DNA of 53,210 bases from contig JALHMO010000015.1 of NCBI GenBank assembly GCA_022844015.1, positions 4,548 through 57,757 on the forward strand, written 5' to 3'. This DNA is from Reyranella sp. (lineage in GTDB: Bacteria > Pseudomonadota > Alphaproteobacteria > Reyranellales > Reyranellaceae). The translations under genes were made by a program, and so were the position numbers. Each line of letters begins with the position of its first letter. Within the stretch, counting starts at the first letter, position 1. The notes below the pieces were generated by a model. It searched no databases. It was given only the letters and a program-made list of their open reading frames with translations, and had not been told where the DNA came from. Below, piece after piece: positions 8,684 through 17,462 of this stretch.

Positions 8684-10197
8684 ACCAGCACCCAGAGCGG
8701 GATGGCGACGAAGAACACGATGTAGGTGAGTGCCAGCGCCATCAGCCCGTCGATGCGGCGCGGCTCGAGTCGGCGCTGGAGGTAGCGTTCCAGCAGCACG
8801 ACCTGCAGGATGGCATAGGGCACGATCAGGAGCAGGACCGCGTCCAGGACGCCGGCGTCGATCAGGCGTGGCAGCAGGACGACCGCCGTCGCCGCCGCCA
8901 CGGCGGTTGTCGCCTGGGCCAGCCGGACGGCGATGCGCGGTCCCAGGCGCACGGCGATGGTGCCTTTGCCGGCGGCGCGATCGGCCGAGTAGTCGGGGAT
9001 GCCCGAGAGCGTGATGGCGGGCAGGATGGCGAAGAACAGCGGCACGGCGACCAGCCAGGGCCAGGGATTTGTCCAGGCGCCGCCCTGGAAGGCATAGCCG
9101 CACAGGATGACGCCGAGACTGTGTGTCACGCCGACATCGATCTCGCCCAGGCCGCGCCAGCAGAGCTTCAGCGGCGGCACCGTGTAGCCGATCGCCAGCA
9201 CGCCGAGAGCGGCGAGGATTACCAGGCTGGGGAACGGGGAGACCACGCTGGCCAGCGCGACACCTGTCGCGACGAAGGCGCCCAGCGCGATCAGCACGGC
9301 GACGTTGAGCCTCGCCAGGCTGATGCTGCCGTCGACCAGCACGCGCGACCCGCCGGTGAAGGGGCCGTGATGACGGTTGCGGACATCGCTCTCGTAGTCG
9401 AAGCGGTCGTTGGTGAAGACGGTCGCGAGCTCGAGCGAGAACAGGCAGGCGAGCCCGAGCCAGAAGGCCAGCCACGAGAACTGGCCCGTCGCCTGCTTGG
9501 CCCCGGCCGCGCCGAGCGCATAGGCGGCCCACGCCATGGGATGGAACTGCAGCCGGAAGCTCCTGAACCAGGCGGCCATGTTCCCGCGCACGCGCTGGCC
9601 TCGTGTCAGCGCGCCGTCGCGGAGCGAGAGGCCTTCGTGGCGCGCCTGCTCGATCCACTCGGTGCGCCGGCCGGCGCCGGCGGGCTTGACGGGACCGAAG
9701 ATGGTGCTGCGCACAGGTGCCACACCGCAGAAGGCCAGGGTGGCGCGGCCGAGCGCGTTCAGCCCGGGCGCGCGATAGATGTGCCGGTAAACGAAGGGCG
9801 GTGTGTCCATGGTCGTCAGCAGATGGGCGCTCTTGCCGGCCAGGAGCTTGTCCCAGCCCTCGCCGTCGTCGCGGTCCTCGAAGGCGAATCCCGGCATCAG
9901 CACGCGATCGAGGAAGCCCTTCAGGCAAGCCGGCATCGTGCCCCACCACGTGGGGAAAACGAACACCAGATGCTCGGCCCAGGCGACGTTCTCCACCGCC
10001 TCGGCGATGGCGGGCTCCCGCTTCTGGTCGCGCGGCGAGGGCACGAGGACATCGGGATCGAAGCGGAGATCGGCCAGGGCCAAGCGGCGCAGGTCGGCGC
10101 CGGCCACCTCGGCGCCCGCGGCATAGGCATCGGCGAGCGCCTCGCAGAAGCTGCCGCGCCGCGGATGGCCGAGGATGAGCAGGACCTTGAGACCCAT
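8680..10197 (-). CDS. Fusion protein: flavodoxin-fold NAD(P)H:quinone oxidoreductase + UbiA prenyltransferase
   Basis: A 505-residue two-domain protein. Residues 1-200 are a flavodoxin-like NAD(P)H dehydrogenase (quinone) domain, with LILGHPRRGSFCEAL at the N-terminus and VFPTWWGTMPACLKGFLDR near 80-98, the FMN/FAD-binding pattern of the NQO1/KefF family. Residues 210-505 are a polytopic UbiA-superfamily prenyltransferase. Both aspartate-rich motifs are intact: NDRFDYESD at 263-271 (NDxxDxxxD) and DYSAD at 402-406 (DxxxD), with PPLK near 341. Known UbiA enzymes prenylate aromatic rings such as naphthoate, benzoate and homogentisate. The ATG at 10197 follows GAGGAG. It is the first gene of an overlapping operon with an ABC exporter. 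Prenylation of a quinone-like ring plus its redox cycling is inference. Confidence 0.88.
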   Translation of the reverse strand: MGLKVLLILGHPRRGSFCEALADAYAAGAEVAGADLRRLALADLRFDPDVLVPSPRDQKREPAIAEAVENVAWAEHLVFVFPTWWGTMPACLKGFLDRVLMPGFAFEDRDDGEGWDKLLAGKSAHLLTTMDTPPFVYRHIYRAPGLNALGRATLAFCGVAPVRSTIFGPVKPAGAGRRTEWIEQARHEGLSLRDGALTRGQRVRGNMAAWFRSFRLQFHPMAWAAYALGAAGAKQATGQFSWLAFWLGLACLFSLELATVFTNDRFDYESDVRNRHHGPFTGGSRVLVDGSISLARLNVAVLIALGAFVATGVALASVVSPFPSLVILAALGVLAIGYTVPPLKLCWRGLGEIDVGVTHSLGVILCGYAFQGGAWTNPWPWLVAVPLFFAILPAITLSGIPDYSADRAAGKGTIAVRLGPRIAVRLAQATTAVAAATAVVLLPRLIDAGVLDAVLLLIVPYAILQVVLLERYLQRRLEPRRIDGLMALALTYIVFFVAIPLWVLV

Positions 10198-10440
10198 CAC
10201 GAGACTCCTCGATTGGAGCGGAGCCGGATCATCGCCGCGACAGGGGGACCGGAGAAAGACGTTGGGCCTCACGTTCCGGTGAACGGGCGATTGTGCTCCA
10301 GGAGCATCATTCGACGTAGCACGACGTGCGCCGGGCTACGCGTGGACCGACGGCCCGTCCTGCAATCGCGATCGCCGCTTCACGGCGCGCGGGCGGCGGC
10401 CTATCGTCCACCACGAACAACAACTTCCGAGGATGCGTCC

Positions 10441-11304
10441 ATGACTGCCCCAGACCGTTTGCGTGCCCTGCTGGCCGAACCCGGCCTCGTCGTGATGCCG
10501 GCGGTGTGGGATGGCCTGACCGCGAAGCTGACGGCGGCGGCCGGCTTCAGGACGGCGTTCCTGTCGGGCTCCTGCGTTGCGGCGAGCCGGCTCGGCGGAC
10601 CGGATCTCGATCTGCTGTCGTTCGGCGAGATGTTCGATTCGTTCCAGATGGTGCATGGCGCGGCGCCCGACCTGCTGGTGCTGGCCGATGGCGACCACGG
10701 CTACGGCAACGCGATGAACGTCCAGCGCACCGTGCGCGCCTACGGCCGGGCCGGTGCCGCCGCCGTGCTGATCGAGGACAAGATCACGCCGCGCGCGCTC
10801 ACCTCGGCCGGCAAGCCCTGCCTGCCGCGCGACGAGGCGCGCATGAAGATCCGTGCCGCTGTCGAGGCGGCGAAGGATTCCGGCATCCTCGTCCTGGCGC
10901 GCACCGACTGCCGGCCAACCCAGGGCATCGACGAGGCGGTGGCGCGAATCGAGATGTATGTCGAGGAAGGGGCCGACATCCTGTTCCTCGATTCGCCGGC
11001 CGACGACGGAGAGATCCATCGCGCCATCGCCGCGGCGAAGGGCAGGCCGAGCTTCGTCGTCCTGTCGCCGGGCGCGCCGCGCGCCACGCCGAGCCAGAAG
11101 GAAGCCGAGAAGCTCGGCTTCAAGATCGGCACCTTCCCGACCGGCATGCTGTCGCCGGCTGCCGCCGGCATGAAGGCCGGGCTTGCGGCGTTGAAGGCCG
11201 GCGAGTCCGAGGCCAAGAGCGCGCTGTCGCCGTCCGAGCTGCGCGGCATCCTGGGCTACGGCGACTATGACACCAACGCCAAGCCGTTCGTGCTGGCGCG
11301 GTAA
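10441..11304 (+). CDS. Isocitrate lyase/PEP mutase superfamily protein, oxaloacetate decarboxylase-like
   Basis: A 287-residue TIM-barrel enzyme that cleaves or forms C-C or C-P bonds next to a carboxylate. The metal/substrate region reads LADGDHGYGNAMNVQRTV (81-98), with Asp83 and Asp85, followed by IED at 111-113. The ADGDHGYGNA form and the total length match the PA4872-type oxaloacetate decarboxylase branch better than methylisocitrate lyase, because the KKCGH catalytic loop is absent. The ATG at 10441 has a GAGGA site 8 bases upstream. The 243-base region upstream is free of genes and shared with the divergent prenyltransferase operon. Carboxyvinyl-carboxyphosphonate mutase is a common automatic label for this family and is unlikely here. 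Confidence 0.85.
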   Translation: MTAPDRLRALLAEPGLVVMPAVWDGLTAKLTAAAGFRTAFLSGSCVAASRLGGPDLDLLSFGEMFDSFQMVHGAAPDLLVLADGDHGYGNAMNVQRTVRAYGRAGAAAVLIEDKITPRALTSAGKPCLPRDEARMKIRAAVEAAKDSGILVLARTDCRPTQGIDEAVARIEMYVEEGADILFLDSPADDGEIHRAIAAAKGRPSFVVLSPGAPRATPSQKEAEKLGFKIGTFPTGMLSPAAAGMKAGLAALKAGESEAKSALSPSELRGILGYGDYDTNAKPFVLAR

Positions 11305-11413
11305 TTCATGGCCGGGATCGCGTCACTCGCCTGCGCTGGCTTGGTGGCGTACCCCCGGCAGCTCGATAAGATGTAGAAACTGACCCGGCGAAGAGCGCGA
11401 GGGAGACGCTGTC

Positions 11414-12295
11414 ATGAAATTTGCGCTGCATTTCGGCAACAACACGTTTCCCGATCTCGCCGGCGCCACGCGCGTGGCACGGCTCGCCGAGGCTGCCGGG
11501 TTCGATACGTTGCTCGCCGTGGACCACGTCGTCTTTCCCGACAACTACACCTCGGTCTACCCCTATGGGGCGAGCGGCCGGCTGCCGGTCGGCCGCGGCG
11601 GCGCCTTTCCCGATCCGCTGATCTGGATCGCCTGCGCCGCTGCCGTCACGTCGCGGCTCAAGTTCCTGACCGGCGTCATCATCCTGCCGCAGCGCAATCC
11701 GCTGATTCTCGCCAAGCAGGTGGCGACGCTCGACTACATGAGCAACGGCCGGTTCGAGCTCGGCATCGGCGTCGGCTGGCTGAAGGAGGAATTCGACGCC
11801 GTCGGCGTGCCGTTCGCCAAGCGCGGCAAGCGCGCCGACGAGTACGTCGCCGCCATGAGAGCCCTGTGGGCGGCGGACGGCGCGAGCTTCGCGGGTGAGT
11901 TCGTGAACTTCCGCGAGGTGAGCTGCAATCCCAAGCCGGCCGGCCGCGTGCCGATCATCGTCGGTGGCCATACCGAGGCGGCTGCCCGCAGGGCAGGCAG
12001 GCTGGGCGACGGCTTCTTCCCGTCGATCGGCTCGAGCGTCGATCCGATGCCGCTGTACGAGGTGGCTCGCCGCGCCGCCGCCGAGGCCGGCCGCGACCCG
12101 GGGGAGATCGAGCTGTTCGCCGGCTGCCCCGACCTGCTGCCCGGCTCGACGGTCGAGCCACAGGCCGCCGTCGACGAGCGCGCCCGCCGCGGCGTCAAGC
12201 GAATCGTCGTCCCGGTCGGCCCCTTCCTGCCGAGCCTCGAGGAAAGCCTTATGCGCTTCGGCGAGACGGTGATCAGGCCGTTTGCGGGGGTGTGA
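11414..12295 (+). CDS. LLM-class F420-dependent oxidoreductase (LLM-1, TIGR03619-like)
   Basis: A 293-residue luciferase-like TIM-barrel flavin/deazaflavin enzyme. The N-terminal strand MKFALHFGNN, the DHVVFP segment near 40, NPLILAKQVATLDYMSNGRFELGIGVGW (near 97-124, quoted in part) and a late PIIVGGHTEAAARRAGRLGD phosphate-loop region are typical of the F420-using TIGR03619 group. These enzymes transfer hydride between F420 and small organic substrates. The start follows GAGGGAG. It is monocistronic, with a repeat downstream. It is the first of nine LLM genes within 20 kb of the F420 biosynthesis genes. The substrate is unknown; FMN use cannot be excluded. Confidence 0.88.
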   Translation: MKFALHFGNNTFPDLAGATRVARLAEAAGFDTLLAVDHVVFPDNYTSVYPYGASGRLPVGRGGAFPDPLIWIACAAAVTSRLKFLTGVIILPQRNPLILAKQVATLDYMSNGRFELGIGVGWLKEEFDAVGVPFAKRGKRADEYVAAMRALWAADGASFAGEFVNFREVSCNPKPAGRVPIIVGGHTEAAARRAGRLGDGFFPSIGSSVDPMPLYEVARRAAAEAGRDPGEIELFAGCPDLLPGSTVEPQAAVDERARRGVKRIVVPVGPFLPSLEESLMRFGETVIRPFAGV

Positions 12296-12318
12296 AGCGG
12301 TCGACCGCTGCGAAGAGG

Positions 12319-12403
12319 CCTCCTCTCTCATGCTCCTCTCCCCCTTATGTGCGGCTCGGCGAAGCCGAACGCGCTCATGAGGGCGGGAGAGAGGAACATG
12401 AGG
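12319..12403. repeat. Intergenic inverted repeat, family B
   Basis: Between two convergent LLM genes, ctcctctccccc and its complement (gggcgggagagagga) flank a smaller palindrome (cggctcggcgaagccgaacgcg). Related words occur at 20-62 and 35391-35497. Its position suits a bidirectional terminator. Confidence 0.55.
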
Positions 12404-12429
12404 TGACGGTGAGAGGGTCGACGCCGCCG

Positions 12430-13500
12430 TCACCCAAACGCCATGCGGATGCGGGCCCAGTCGGCCAGTGCCTCCTCGTGCCCGGGCACGAGCTGGATGG
12501 TGAACTGGGTGTAGCCCGCACCACGCAGTGCCTCGATTCGCTGCTTGATCTCGGCCTCGCTCGCGGTAAACGACGTCTCGCGGATCAGGTCGGCGGTGAT
12601 GAAGCGCTTCTCCTGAGGCTTCACGAACATCAGATGGCCGCGATGGTTCTCGAGGTAGGGCGCGTCCTTGGGCTCGAAGTTGCGGGCGAGGTCGATGTAA
12701 CCCTGCAACTCCGGCCGCGTCTTGGCGACCATGGTGATGCCGGGCGCCAGGCCGGCCAGCGCCTCGTCGGCGGCGCGATGCAGCATCACGGCGGCGCGCG
12801 GGCCGGCCTGCGCCAAGGCGCGTTCCGAGTCTGCCGGCTCGCCGTCCTGCAGCACGCAGCCCAGGGCGAAGGCCGTGGCCTGCAGGTCGCCCATGGCATG
12901 GCCGGCCTTGCTCCAGGCGTCGCGCATCGCCTCGACCTCGCGGATGCCGTTCTCGACCTTACCGACGAAATCGATCCAGCCCGCCCGGAGCTTGGCCGTC
13001 AGCGCGCGCGTGCGCGGCCCGAAGGCGGAGAGATGAAGCGCGATCGGGTCCCTGGTGTTGAACAGCGGCAGCTCGGGATTGAGGAAGCGGATCTTCTTCC
13101 TCTCGCCCTCCATCTCGAAATCGACGATCTCGCCGCGCAGCAGGCCATAGACCTGGTGGATGTGGGCTTCCATGTCCTTGACCTTGATCGCACCGAAGCC
13201 CATCGCGCGGCGCGCCGTGAAGCCGGTGCCGACGCCGAAATCGATGCGGCCCGGCGCCAGCTGGTTGAGCGTCGCCAGCGCATTGGCGGTGACCGGCGCG
13301 ATGCGGTTCGACGGCACCAGCACGCCGGTGCCGAGCCGGATGCGCATCGTCTTGACCGCCGCCGCCCCCATGGCGACGAAGCAGTCGGCGCTCAACATCT
13401 GGGTGTCGTAGAACCAGGCGTGGGTGAAGCCGAGTTCCTCGGCGCGCTGCACGACCTTCCACGAATCGGCCGCCGTGGGCAGCGCGATGCCGAAATCCAT
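12430..13500 (-). CDS. LLM-class oxidoreductase (LLM-2, methylene-H4MPT reductase-like)
   Basis: A 356-residue member of the luciferase-like family that starts MDFGIALPTAADSW. It contains LGTGVLVPSNR (near 66), LNQLAPGRIDFGVGTGFTARR (near 91, quoted in part) and FVGKVENG, the core layout of F420-dependent reductases related to Mer. The chosen ATG at 13500 has GGAGG five bases upstream; a further in-frame ATG at 13515 lacks a ribosome site. Compared with LLM-1 it has a longer insertion in the second half (220-330). It is transcribed towards LLM-1 and separated from LLM-3 by a family A repeat. Cofactor and substrate are inferred from family and context only. Confidence 0.85.
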   Translation of the reverse strand: MDFGIALPTAADSWKVVQRAEELGFTHAWFYDTQMLSADCFVAMGAAAVKTMRIRLGTGVLVPSNRIAPVTANALATLNQLAPGRIDFGVGTGFTARRAMGFGAIKVKDMEAHIHQVYGLLRGEIVDFEMEGERKKIRFLNPELPLFNTRDPIALHLSAFGPRTRALTAKLRAGWIDFVGKVENGIREVEAMRDAWSKAGHAMGDLQATAFALGCVLQDGEPADSERALAQAGPRAAVMLHRAADEALAGLAPGITMVAKTRPELQGYIDLARNFEPKDAPYLENHRGHLMFVKPQEKRFITADLIRETSFTASEAEIKQRIEALRGAGYTQFTIQLVPGHEEALADWARIRMAFG

Positions 13501-13540
13501 TGTGTCCTCCGTCATCTTTCAGCGTTGCACCGCACCCCGT

Positions 13541-13649
13541 CCTCATCCTGAGGAGCCGCGCTCAGCGCGGCGTCTCGAAGGATGGGATCGAGCACGGCGT
13601 TTGTGGCCATCCTTCGAGGCGGCCGCTGTGCGGCCTCCTCAGGATGAGG
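13541..13649. repeat. Palindromic intergenic repeat, family A copy 1
   Basis: The element opens with cctcatcctgaggagc and closes with its near-complement ctcctcaggatgagg. An inner pair, cgtctcgaaggatgg and ccatccttcgag, brackets a short variable loop. Seven copies of about 110 bases occur in this window, all in gaps between genes. Confidence 0.9.
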
Positions 13650-13676
13650 TGGAATTCGATCGTCGGGTGGCGTTCC

Positions 13677-14537
13677 TCACGTATCCGCCAGCTCCTTCAT
13701 CATGCGGTCGCGGGCGGCGAAGTCGCCGTCGGCATGGACCGGCTGCAGGCAGACATGGGTGGCGCCGGCCTCGAAGTGGGCGCGCAGGCCTTTCCTGATG
13801 GTGGCGGCTTCGCCCCACAGCACCATGGCGTCGATGAAGCGGTCGCTGCCGCCGTCGGCGAGGTCGGCCTCGCTGAAGCCCTCGCGCAGCCAGTTGTTGC
13901 GGTAGTTGGGCAGGACCATGTAGCGCGCCAGCTCCTTGCGGCCGAGCGCGCGCGCCTTGGCCGGATCGGTCTCCAGGGTCACCTTCTGCTCGACGGCCAG
14001 CCACTTATTTGGGCCGAGGATCGCTGCGGCCTTGGCGGTGTGCCTGGGCGTCACGTTGTAGGGCACGGCGCCGCGCGACTTGGCGGCGCTCAGCGCCAGC
14101 ATCTTGGGGCCCAGAGCGGCAACCACGACCGGCGCCTCGTCGGTGGCCGGCAGATCCTTGTTGATGCCGTCGAGATAGGCGCTCATCGCCGGGATCGGCT
14201 TGTCGTAGCGATGGCCGCGCACGCCCTCGACCATGGGAATGTGGCTGACGCCCAGCCCGAGAATGAAGCGCCCGCCATAGAAGTCGTTCAGCGAAACCAT
14301 GCCTCGCCGCGCGGTATAGGCATCGCGGGCATAGATGTTGGCAATCGAGCTGCCGACCACGAGCTTGCTGCTCTTCGACAGCAGGTAGCCGGCGAGCGAC
14401 AGCGATTCGTAGCCGCGCGATTCGGGATACCACAGTGCCGAGTATCCCAGCTTCTCGACGGTGCCGACGAGGTCGGCCAGCTGCGCACCGTTCAGCTTGT
14501 CCGTTCCGTACCATACGCCCAGCCGTCCCAAGGTCAT
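13677..14537 (-). CDS. LLM-class F420-dependent oxidoreductase (LLM-3, TIGR03620-like)
   Basis: A 286-residue luciferase-like enzyme. The N-terminal MTLGRLGVWYGTDKLNG, the LWYPESRGYES segment near 35 and NIYARDAYTARRG followed by GGRFILGLGVSHIPMV are characteristic of the TIGR03620 subgroup, predicted to bind F420. It is the shortest of the LLM set. It is divergent from gnd, with a 76-base gap that must carry both promoters. No substrate can be assigned. The family call is firm; the F420 assignment rests on subgroup and context. Confidence 0.86.
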   Translation of the reverse strand: MTLGRLGVWYGTDKLNGAQLADLVGTVEKLGYSALWYPESRGYESLSLAGYLLSKSSKLVVGSSIANIYARDAYTARRGMVSLNDFYGGRFILGLGVSHIPMVEGVRGHRYDKPIPAMSAYLDGINKDLPATDEAPVVVAALGPKMLALSAAKSRGAVPYNVTPRHTAKAAAILGPNKWLAVEQKVTLETDPAKARALGRKELARYMVLPNYRNNWLREGFSEADLADGGSDRFIDAMVLWGEAATIRKGLRAHFEAGATHVCLQPVHADGDFAARDRMMKELADT

Positions 14538-14613
14538 GGCCGCGAGCTCCTGTCGCTTCGTTGTGAGAGGGACATTGTCACACTAAAGTAGGCGCCGCGG
14601 CTACAATCGGAAA

Positions 14614-15609
14614 ATGGACGGGCACATGCAGATCGGCGTCATCGGCCTGGGGCGGATGGGTGGAAATATCGTGCGGCGCCTGACCCGGGCGGGGCACAGC
14701 TGCGTCGTCTACGATGCCAATCCTGCGCCCGGTGCGGCGCTCGCCAAGGAAGGCGCCGTGGCCGCTGCGTCGGTGCCTGCGCTGGTCGCGGCGCTGAAGG
14801 AGGGCCCGCGCGCCGTATGGGTGATGCTGCCCGCCGGCAAGATCACCGAGGAAACGATCGCCGAGCTCGGCTCCCTGATGAAGGCGGGCGATGTCATCAT
14901 CGATGGCGGCAACACCAACTTCAAGGACGACGTGCGGCGCGCCCGCGAGCTCAGGCCCAAGGGCATCCACTATCTCGACATCGGCACGTCGGGCGGCGTG
15001 TGGGGACTGGCGCGCGGCTATTGCCTGATGATCGGCGGCGATGGCGAGGTGGTGAAGCGCCTCGACCCGATCTTTTCCGCGCTGGCGCCGGGACTCGGCA
15101 CCATCGAGCGCACCGAGGGTCGCGAGAAGCTCGATCCGCGCGCCGAGCACGGTTACATCCATGCGGGCCCCGTGGGCGCCGGCCATTTTGTCAAGATGAT
15201 CCATAACGGCATCGAGTACGGCATGATGCAGGCCTTCGCCGAGGGCTTCGACATCATGAAGCATCGCGCCTCGGAAAAGCTGCCGGCCGACGAGCGCTAC
15301 GATCTCAACCTGGCCGACATCGCCGAGGTGTGGCGGCGCGGCAGCGTGGTGACGTCGTGGCTGCTCGACCTGACGTCGAGCGCGCTCGCCAAGGACGGCG
15401 CGCTCGAGCATTTTTCGGGGAGCGTCGAGGACAGCGGCGAGGGCCGCTGGACGATCGAGGCGGCGATCGAGGAGGCGGTGCCGGCCGACGTGCTGGCGGC
15501 CTCGCTGTTCGTGCGCTTCCGCTCGCGGCAGGACCATACCTTTGCCGAGAAGATCCTGTCGGCCATGCGGCTGGGCTTCGGCGGTCACGTCGAAGCGCCG
15601 AAGAAATAG
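14614..15609 (+). CDS. gnd: 6-phosphogluconate dehydrogenase, decarboxylating (GndA type)
   Basis: A 331-residue enzyme converting 6-phosphogluconate to ribulose-5-phosphate and CO2. It has the N-terminal dinucleotide fold [13 protein letters not shown] (8-20), the 6PGDH signature IIDGGNT (95-101), the substrate loop TSGGVWG, and the catalytic segment [13 protein letters not shown] with Lys194, Asn198 and Glu201. At about 330 residues it belongs to the short NAD-preferring GndA class rather than the 470-residue Gnd class. The start may instead be ATG 14626 (Met5), which gives the usual family N-terminus MQIGVIG; neither has a strong ribosome site. The next gene, an LLM enzyme, begins 17 bases later, so gnd heads a gnd-LLM-LLM operon. 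Confidence 0.93.
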   Translation: MDGHMQIGVIGLGRMGGNIVRRLTRAGHSCVVYDANPAPGAALAKEGAVAAASVPALVAALKEGPRAVWVMLPAGKITEETIAELGSLMKAGDVIIDGGNTNFKDDVRRARELRPKGIHYLDIGTSGGVWGLARGYCLMIGGDGEVVKRLDPIFSALAPGLGTIERTEGREKLDPRAEHGYIHAGPVGAGHFVKMIHNGIEYGMMQAFAEGFDIMKHRASEKLPADERYDLNLADIAEVWRRGSVVTSWLLDLTSSALAKDGALEHFSGSVEDSGEGRWTIEAAIEEAVPADVLAASLFVRFRSRQDHTFAEKILSAMRLGFGGHVEAPKK

Positions 15610-15626
15610 ACGAGGAGGGTTTCCTG

Positions 15627-16475
15627 ATGCGTGTAGGCGTTTTCTATTTTCCGACCGATTACGGCATCGACCTGTCCGAGCTCGGCCGCGCCCTCGAGGA
15701 TCGCGGCTTCGCGTCGCTCTACGTGCCCGAGCACACCCACATCCCGGTAAGCCGCAAGACGCCGTTTCCCGGCGGCGGCGAGCTGCCCAAGCGCTATGCG
15801 CATACCCACGATCCGTTCGTCGGCCTCGCCTTTGCCGCGGCGGTGACCAGGAAGCTGATCGTCGGCACCGGCATCTGCCTGGTGCCGCAGCACGAGCCGA
15901 TCGTCACCGCCAAGGCGATCGCCTCGCTCGACCAGCTCTCGGGCGGCCGCTTCGTGTTCGGCATCGGCGGCGGCTGGAACGTCGACGAGATGGAAAACCA
16001 CGGCGCAACCTACGACACGCGCTTCAAGATGATGCGCGAGTACGTGCTCGCCATGAAGGCGCTGTGGACGCAGGACGAGGCGTCGTACCACGGTGAGTTC
16101 GTGCAGTTCGACCCGGTGTGGTCGTGGCCCAAGCCGGCGCAGAAGCCGCATCCGCCGATCCTGCTGGGTGGCGAGACCGACTACACGCTGCGCCGCGTCG
16201 TCGACTACTGCGACGGCTGGTTCCCGAGGCCGCGCGGCTTCGATCCGGTGCAGGGCGTCGATCGCCTGCGGCGCATGGCCGACAGCCGCAAGCGCGACTT
16301 CTCCACGCTCACGATCAACGTGTTCGGCGCGCCCAACGACGCCAAGGTGCTGGAGAGCTACCGGAAAGCCGGCATCCAGGACGCGCTGCTGGCCATTCCC
16401 GATCTCGGCCGCGACGAGATCCTGCGCCATCTCGATACGATCGCGCCGCTCGTCAAGGTGGGTGCGGCGGCATGA
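15627..16475 (+). CDS. LLM-class F420-dependent oxidoreductase (LLM-4, TIGR03619-like)
   Basis: A 282-residue luciferase-like enzyme with N-terminus MRVGVFYFPTDYGIDL, a YVPEHTHIPVSR segment near 36, VGTGICLVPQHEPI and LSGGRFVFGIGGGWNVDEM. The ATG at 15627 follows GAGGAGGG. It is the second gene of the gnd operon, and its last four bases (ATGA) start LLM-5. It is a close paralogue of LLM-6 at 17654, sharing the PEH-[ST]-H signature, the FPGGG-[ED]-LPK segment and the WPKPAQKPHPP segment. Redox partner and substrate are unproven. Confidence 0.88.
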   Translation: MRVGVFYFPTDYGIDLSELGRALEDRGFASLYVPEHTHIPVSRKTPFPGGGELPKRYAHTHDPFVGLAFAAAVTRKLIVGTGICLVPQHEPIVTAKAIASLDQLSGGRFVFGIGGGWNVDEMENHGATYDTRFKMMREYVLAMKALWTQDEASYHGEFVQFDPVWSWPKPAQKPHPPILLGGETDYTLRRVVDYCDGWFPRPRGFDPVQGVDRLRRMADSRKRDFSTLTINVFGAPNDAKVLESYRKAGIQDALLAIPDLGRDEILRHLDTIAPLVKVGAAA

Positions 16476-17416
16476 GTGTCGCCATCGGCGTCGGTCTGAC
16501 GGAGTTCCCCTTCGCCAGCACGGGGGACTACTGGCGCTGGGTCGATCTCTGCGAGGCGGGCGGTATCGACTCGATATGGCAGACCGATCGGCTGGTGAGC
16601 ACGCAGCCGATCCTCGAATGCATGGCGGTGATGGCGGCGCTGGCCGGACGCACGCGCCGCCTGCGCTTCGGCATGAACGTGGTGTCGCTGGCGTTGCGCG
16701 ATCCGATCCTGCTCGCCAAGCAGTGCGCCACCATCGACGTGCTGTCGGAGGGCCGCCTGCTACCGGCCTTCGGCATCGGCAGCCCGCTCGGCCCGGAGTG
16801 GCAGGCGCTCAACATCGACACGCGCACGCGCGGCAAGCGCACCGACGAGGCGCTCGAGATCATCAGCCGCCTGTGGCGCGAGGACAGCGTCGACTATGCG
16901 GGCACGCACTACCGGCTCGAAGGTGCCTCGATCTCGCCCAAGCCGGTGCAGCCCGATCTGCCGATGTGGATCGGCGGCTCGTCGGAGGCGGCGATCCGGC
17001 GCACGGCGCGCTACGGCACCGGCTGGCAGGCGGGCGGCGAGATGCCGGTCGATGCCGGCAAGGTCGTCGCCGCCATCAAGCAGGCGACGGCCGAGGCCGG
17101 CCGCTCGATCGACGACGATCACTACGGCGCGGGCTTCCCGTTCTACTTCGGCTCGGCCGACGACAGGATCGTGGCGGTGGCGATGGCCGCCTACACCAAG
17201 CGCACCGGCCGCAAGTCGGCAGGCTACTTCGCGGTCGGCGACGAGCACACGATCATCGACCGCGTTGCCGAGTATGTCGATGTCGGCGTCGAGAAATTCA
17301 TCCTGCGGCCGATCGGCCGCGACGGCGATGCGATCCTCGACCAGACGCGGCGCCTGATCGACAAGGTGATTCCCATGGTCGAGACCCGCTGGCCGAAGAA
17401 GGCCAAGGCGCATTAG
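16472..17416 (+). CDS. LLM-class oxidoreductase (LLM-5)
   Basis: A 314-residue luciferase-like enzyme beginning MSVAIGVGLTEFPF. It has IWQTDRLV near 35, GMNVVSLALRDPILLAKQ, LSEGRLLPAFGIGSP and PMWIGGSSEAAIRRTARYG, all in the expected order for the family. The start overlaps the LLM-4 stop by 4 bases, so the two are translationally coupled. It lacks the PEHxH motif of LLM-4 and LLM-6 (QTDR instead), so it probably acts on a different substrate. It is the last gene of the gnd operon and is followed by a palindromic repeat that could end transcription. Confidence 0.87.
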   Translation: MSVAIGVGLTEFPFASTGDYWRWVDLCEAGGIDSIWQTDRLVSTQPILECMAVMAALAGRTRRLRFGMNVVSLALRDPILLAKQCATIDVLSEGRLLPAFGIGSPLGPEWQALNIDTRTRGKRTDEALEIISRLWREDSVDYAGTHYRLEGASISPKPVQPDLPMWIGGSSEAAIRRTARYGTGWQAGGEMPVDAGKVVAAIKQATAEAGRSIDDDHYGAGFPFYFGSADDRIVAVAMAAYTKRTGRKSAGYFAVGDEHTIIDRVAEYVDVGVEKFILRPIGRDGDAILDQTRRLIDKVIPMVETRWPKKAKAH

Positions 17417-17462
17417 CACATTTCATGTCGTCCTGAGCGTGTGACTACATTGAGCGAAGGCA

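Noticed and set aside
10441..11304. Methylisocitrate lyase or carboxyphosphonate mutase
   Set aside because: The KKCGH catalytic loop is missing and the ADGDHGYGNA motif fits the oxaloacetate decarboxylase-like branch better.
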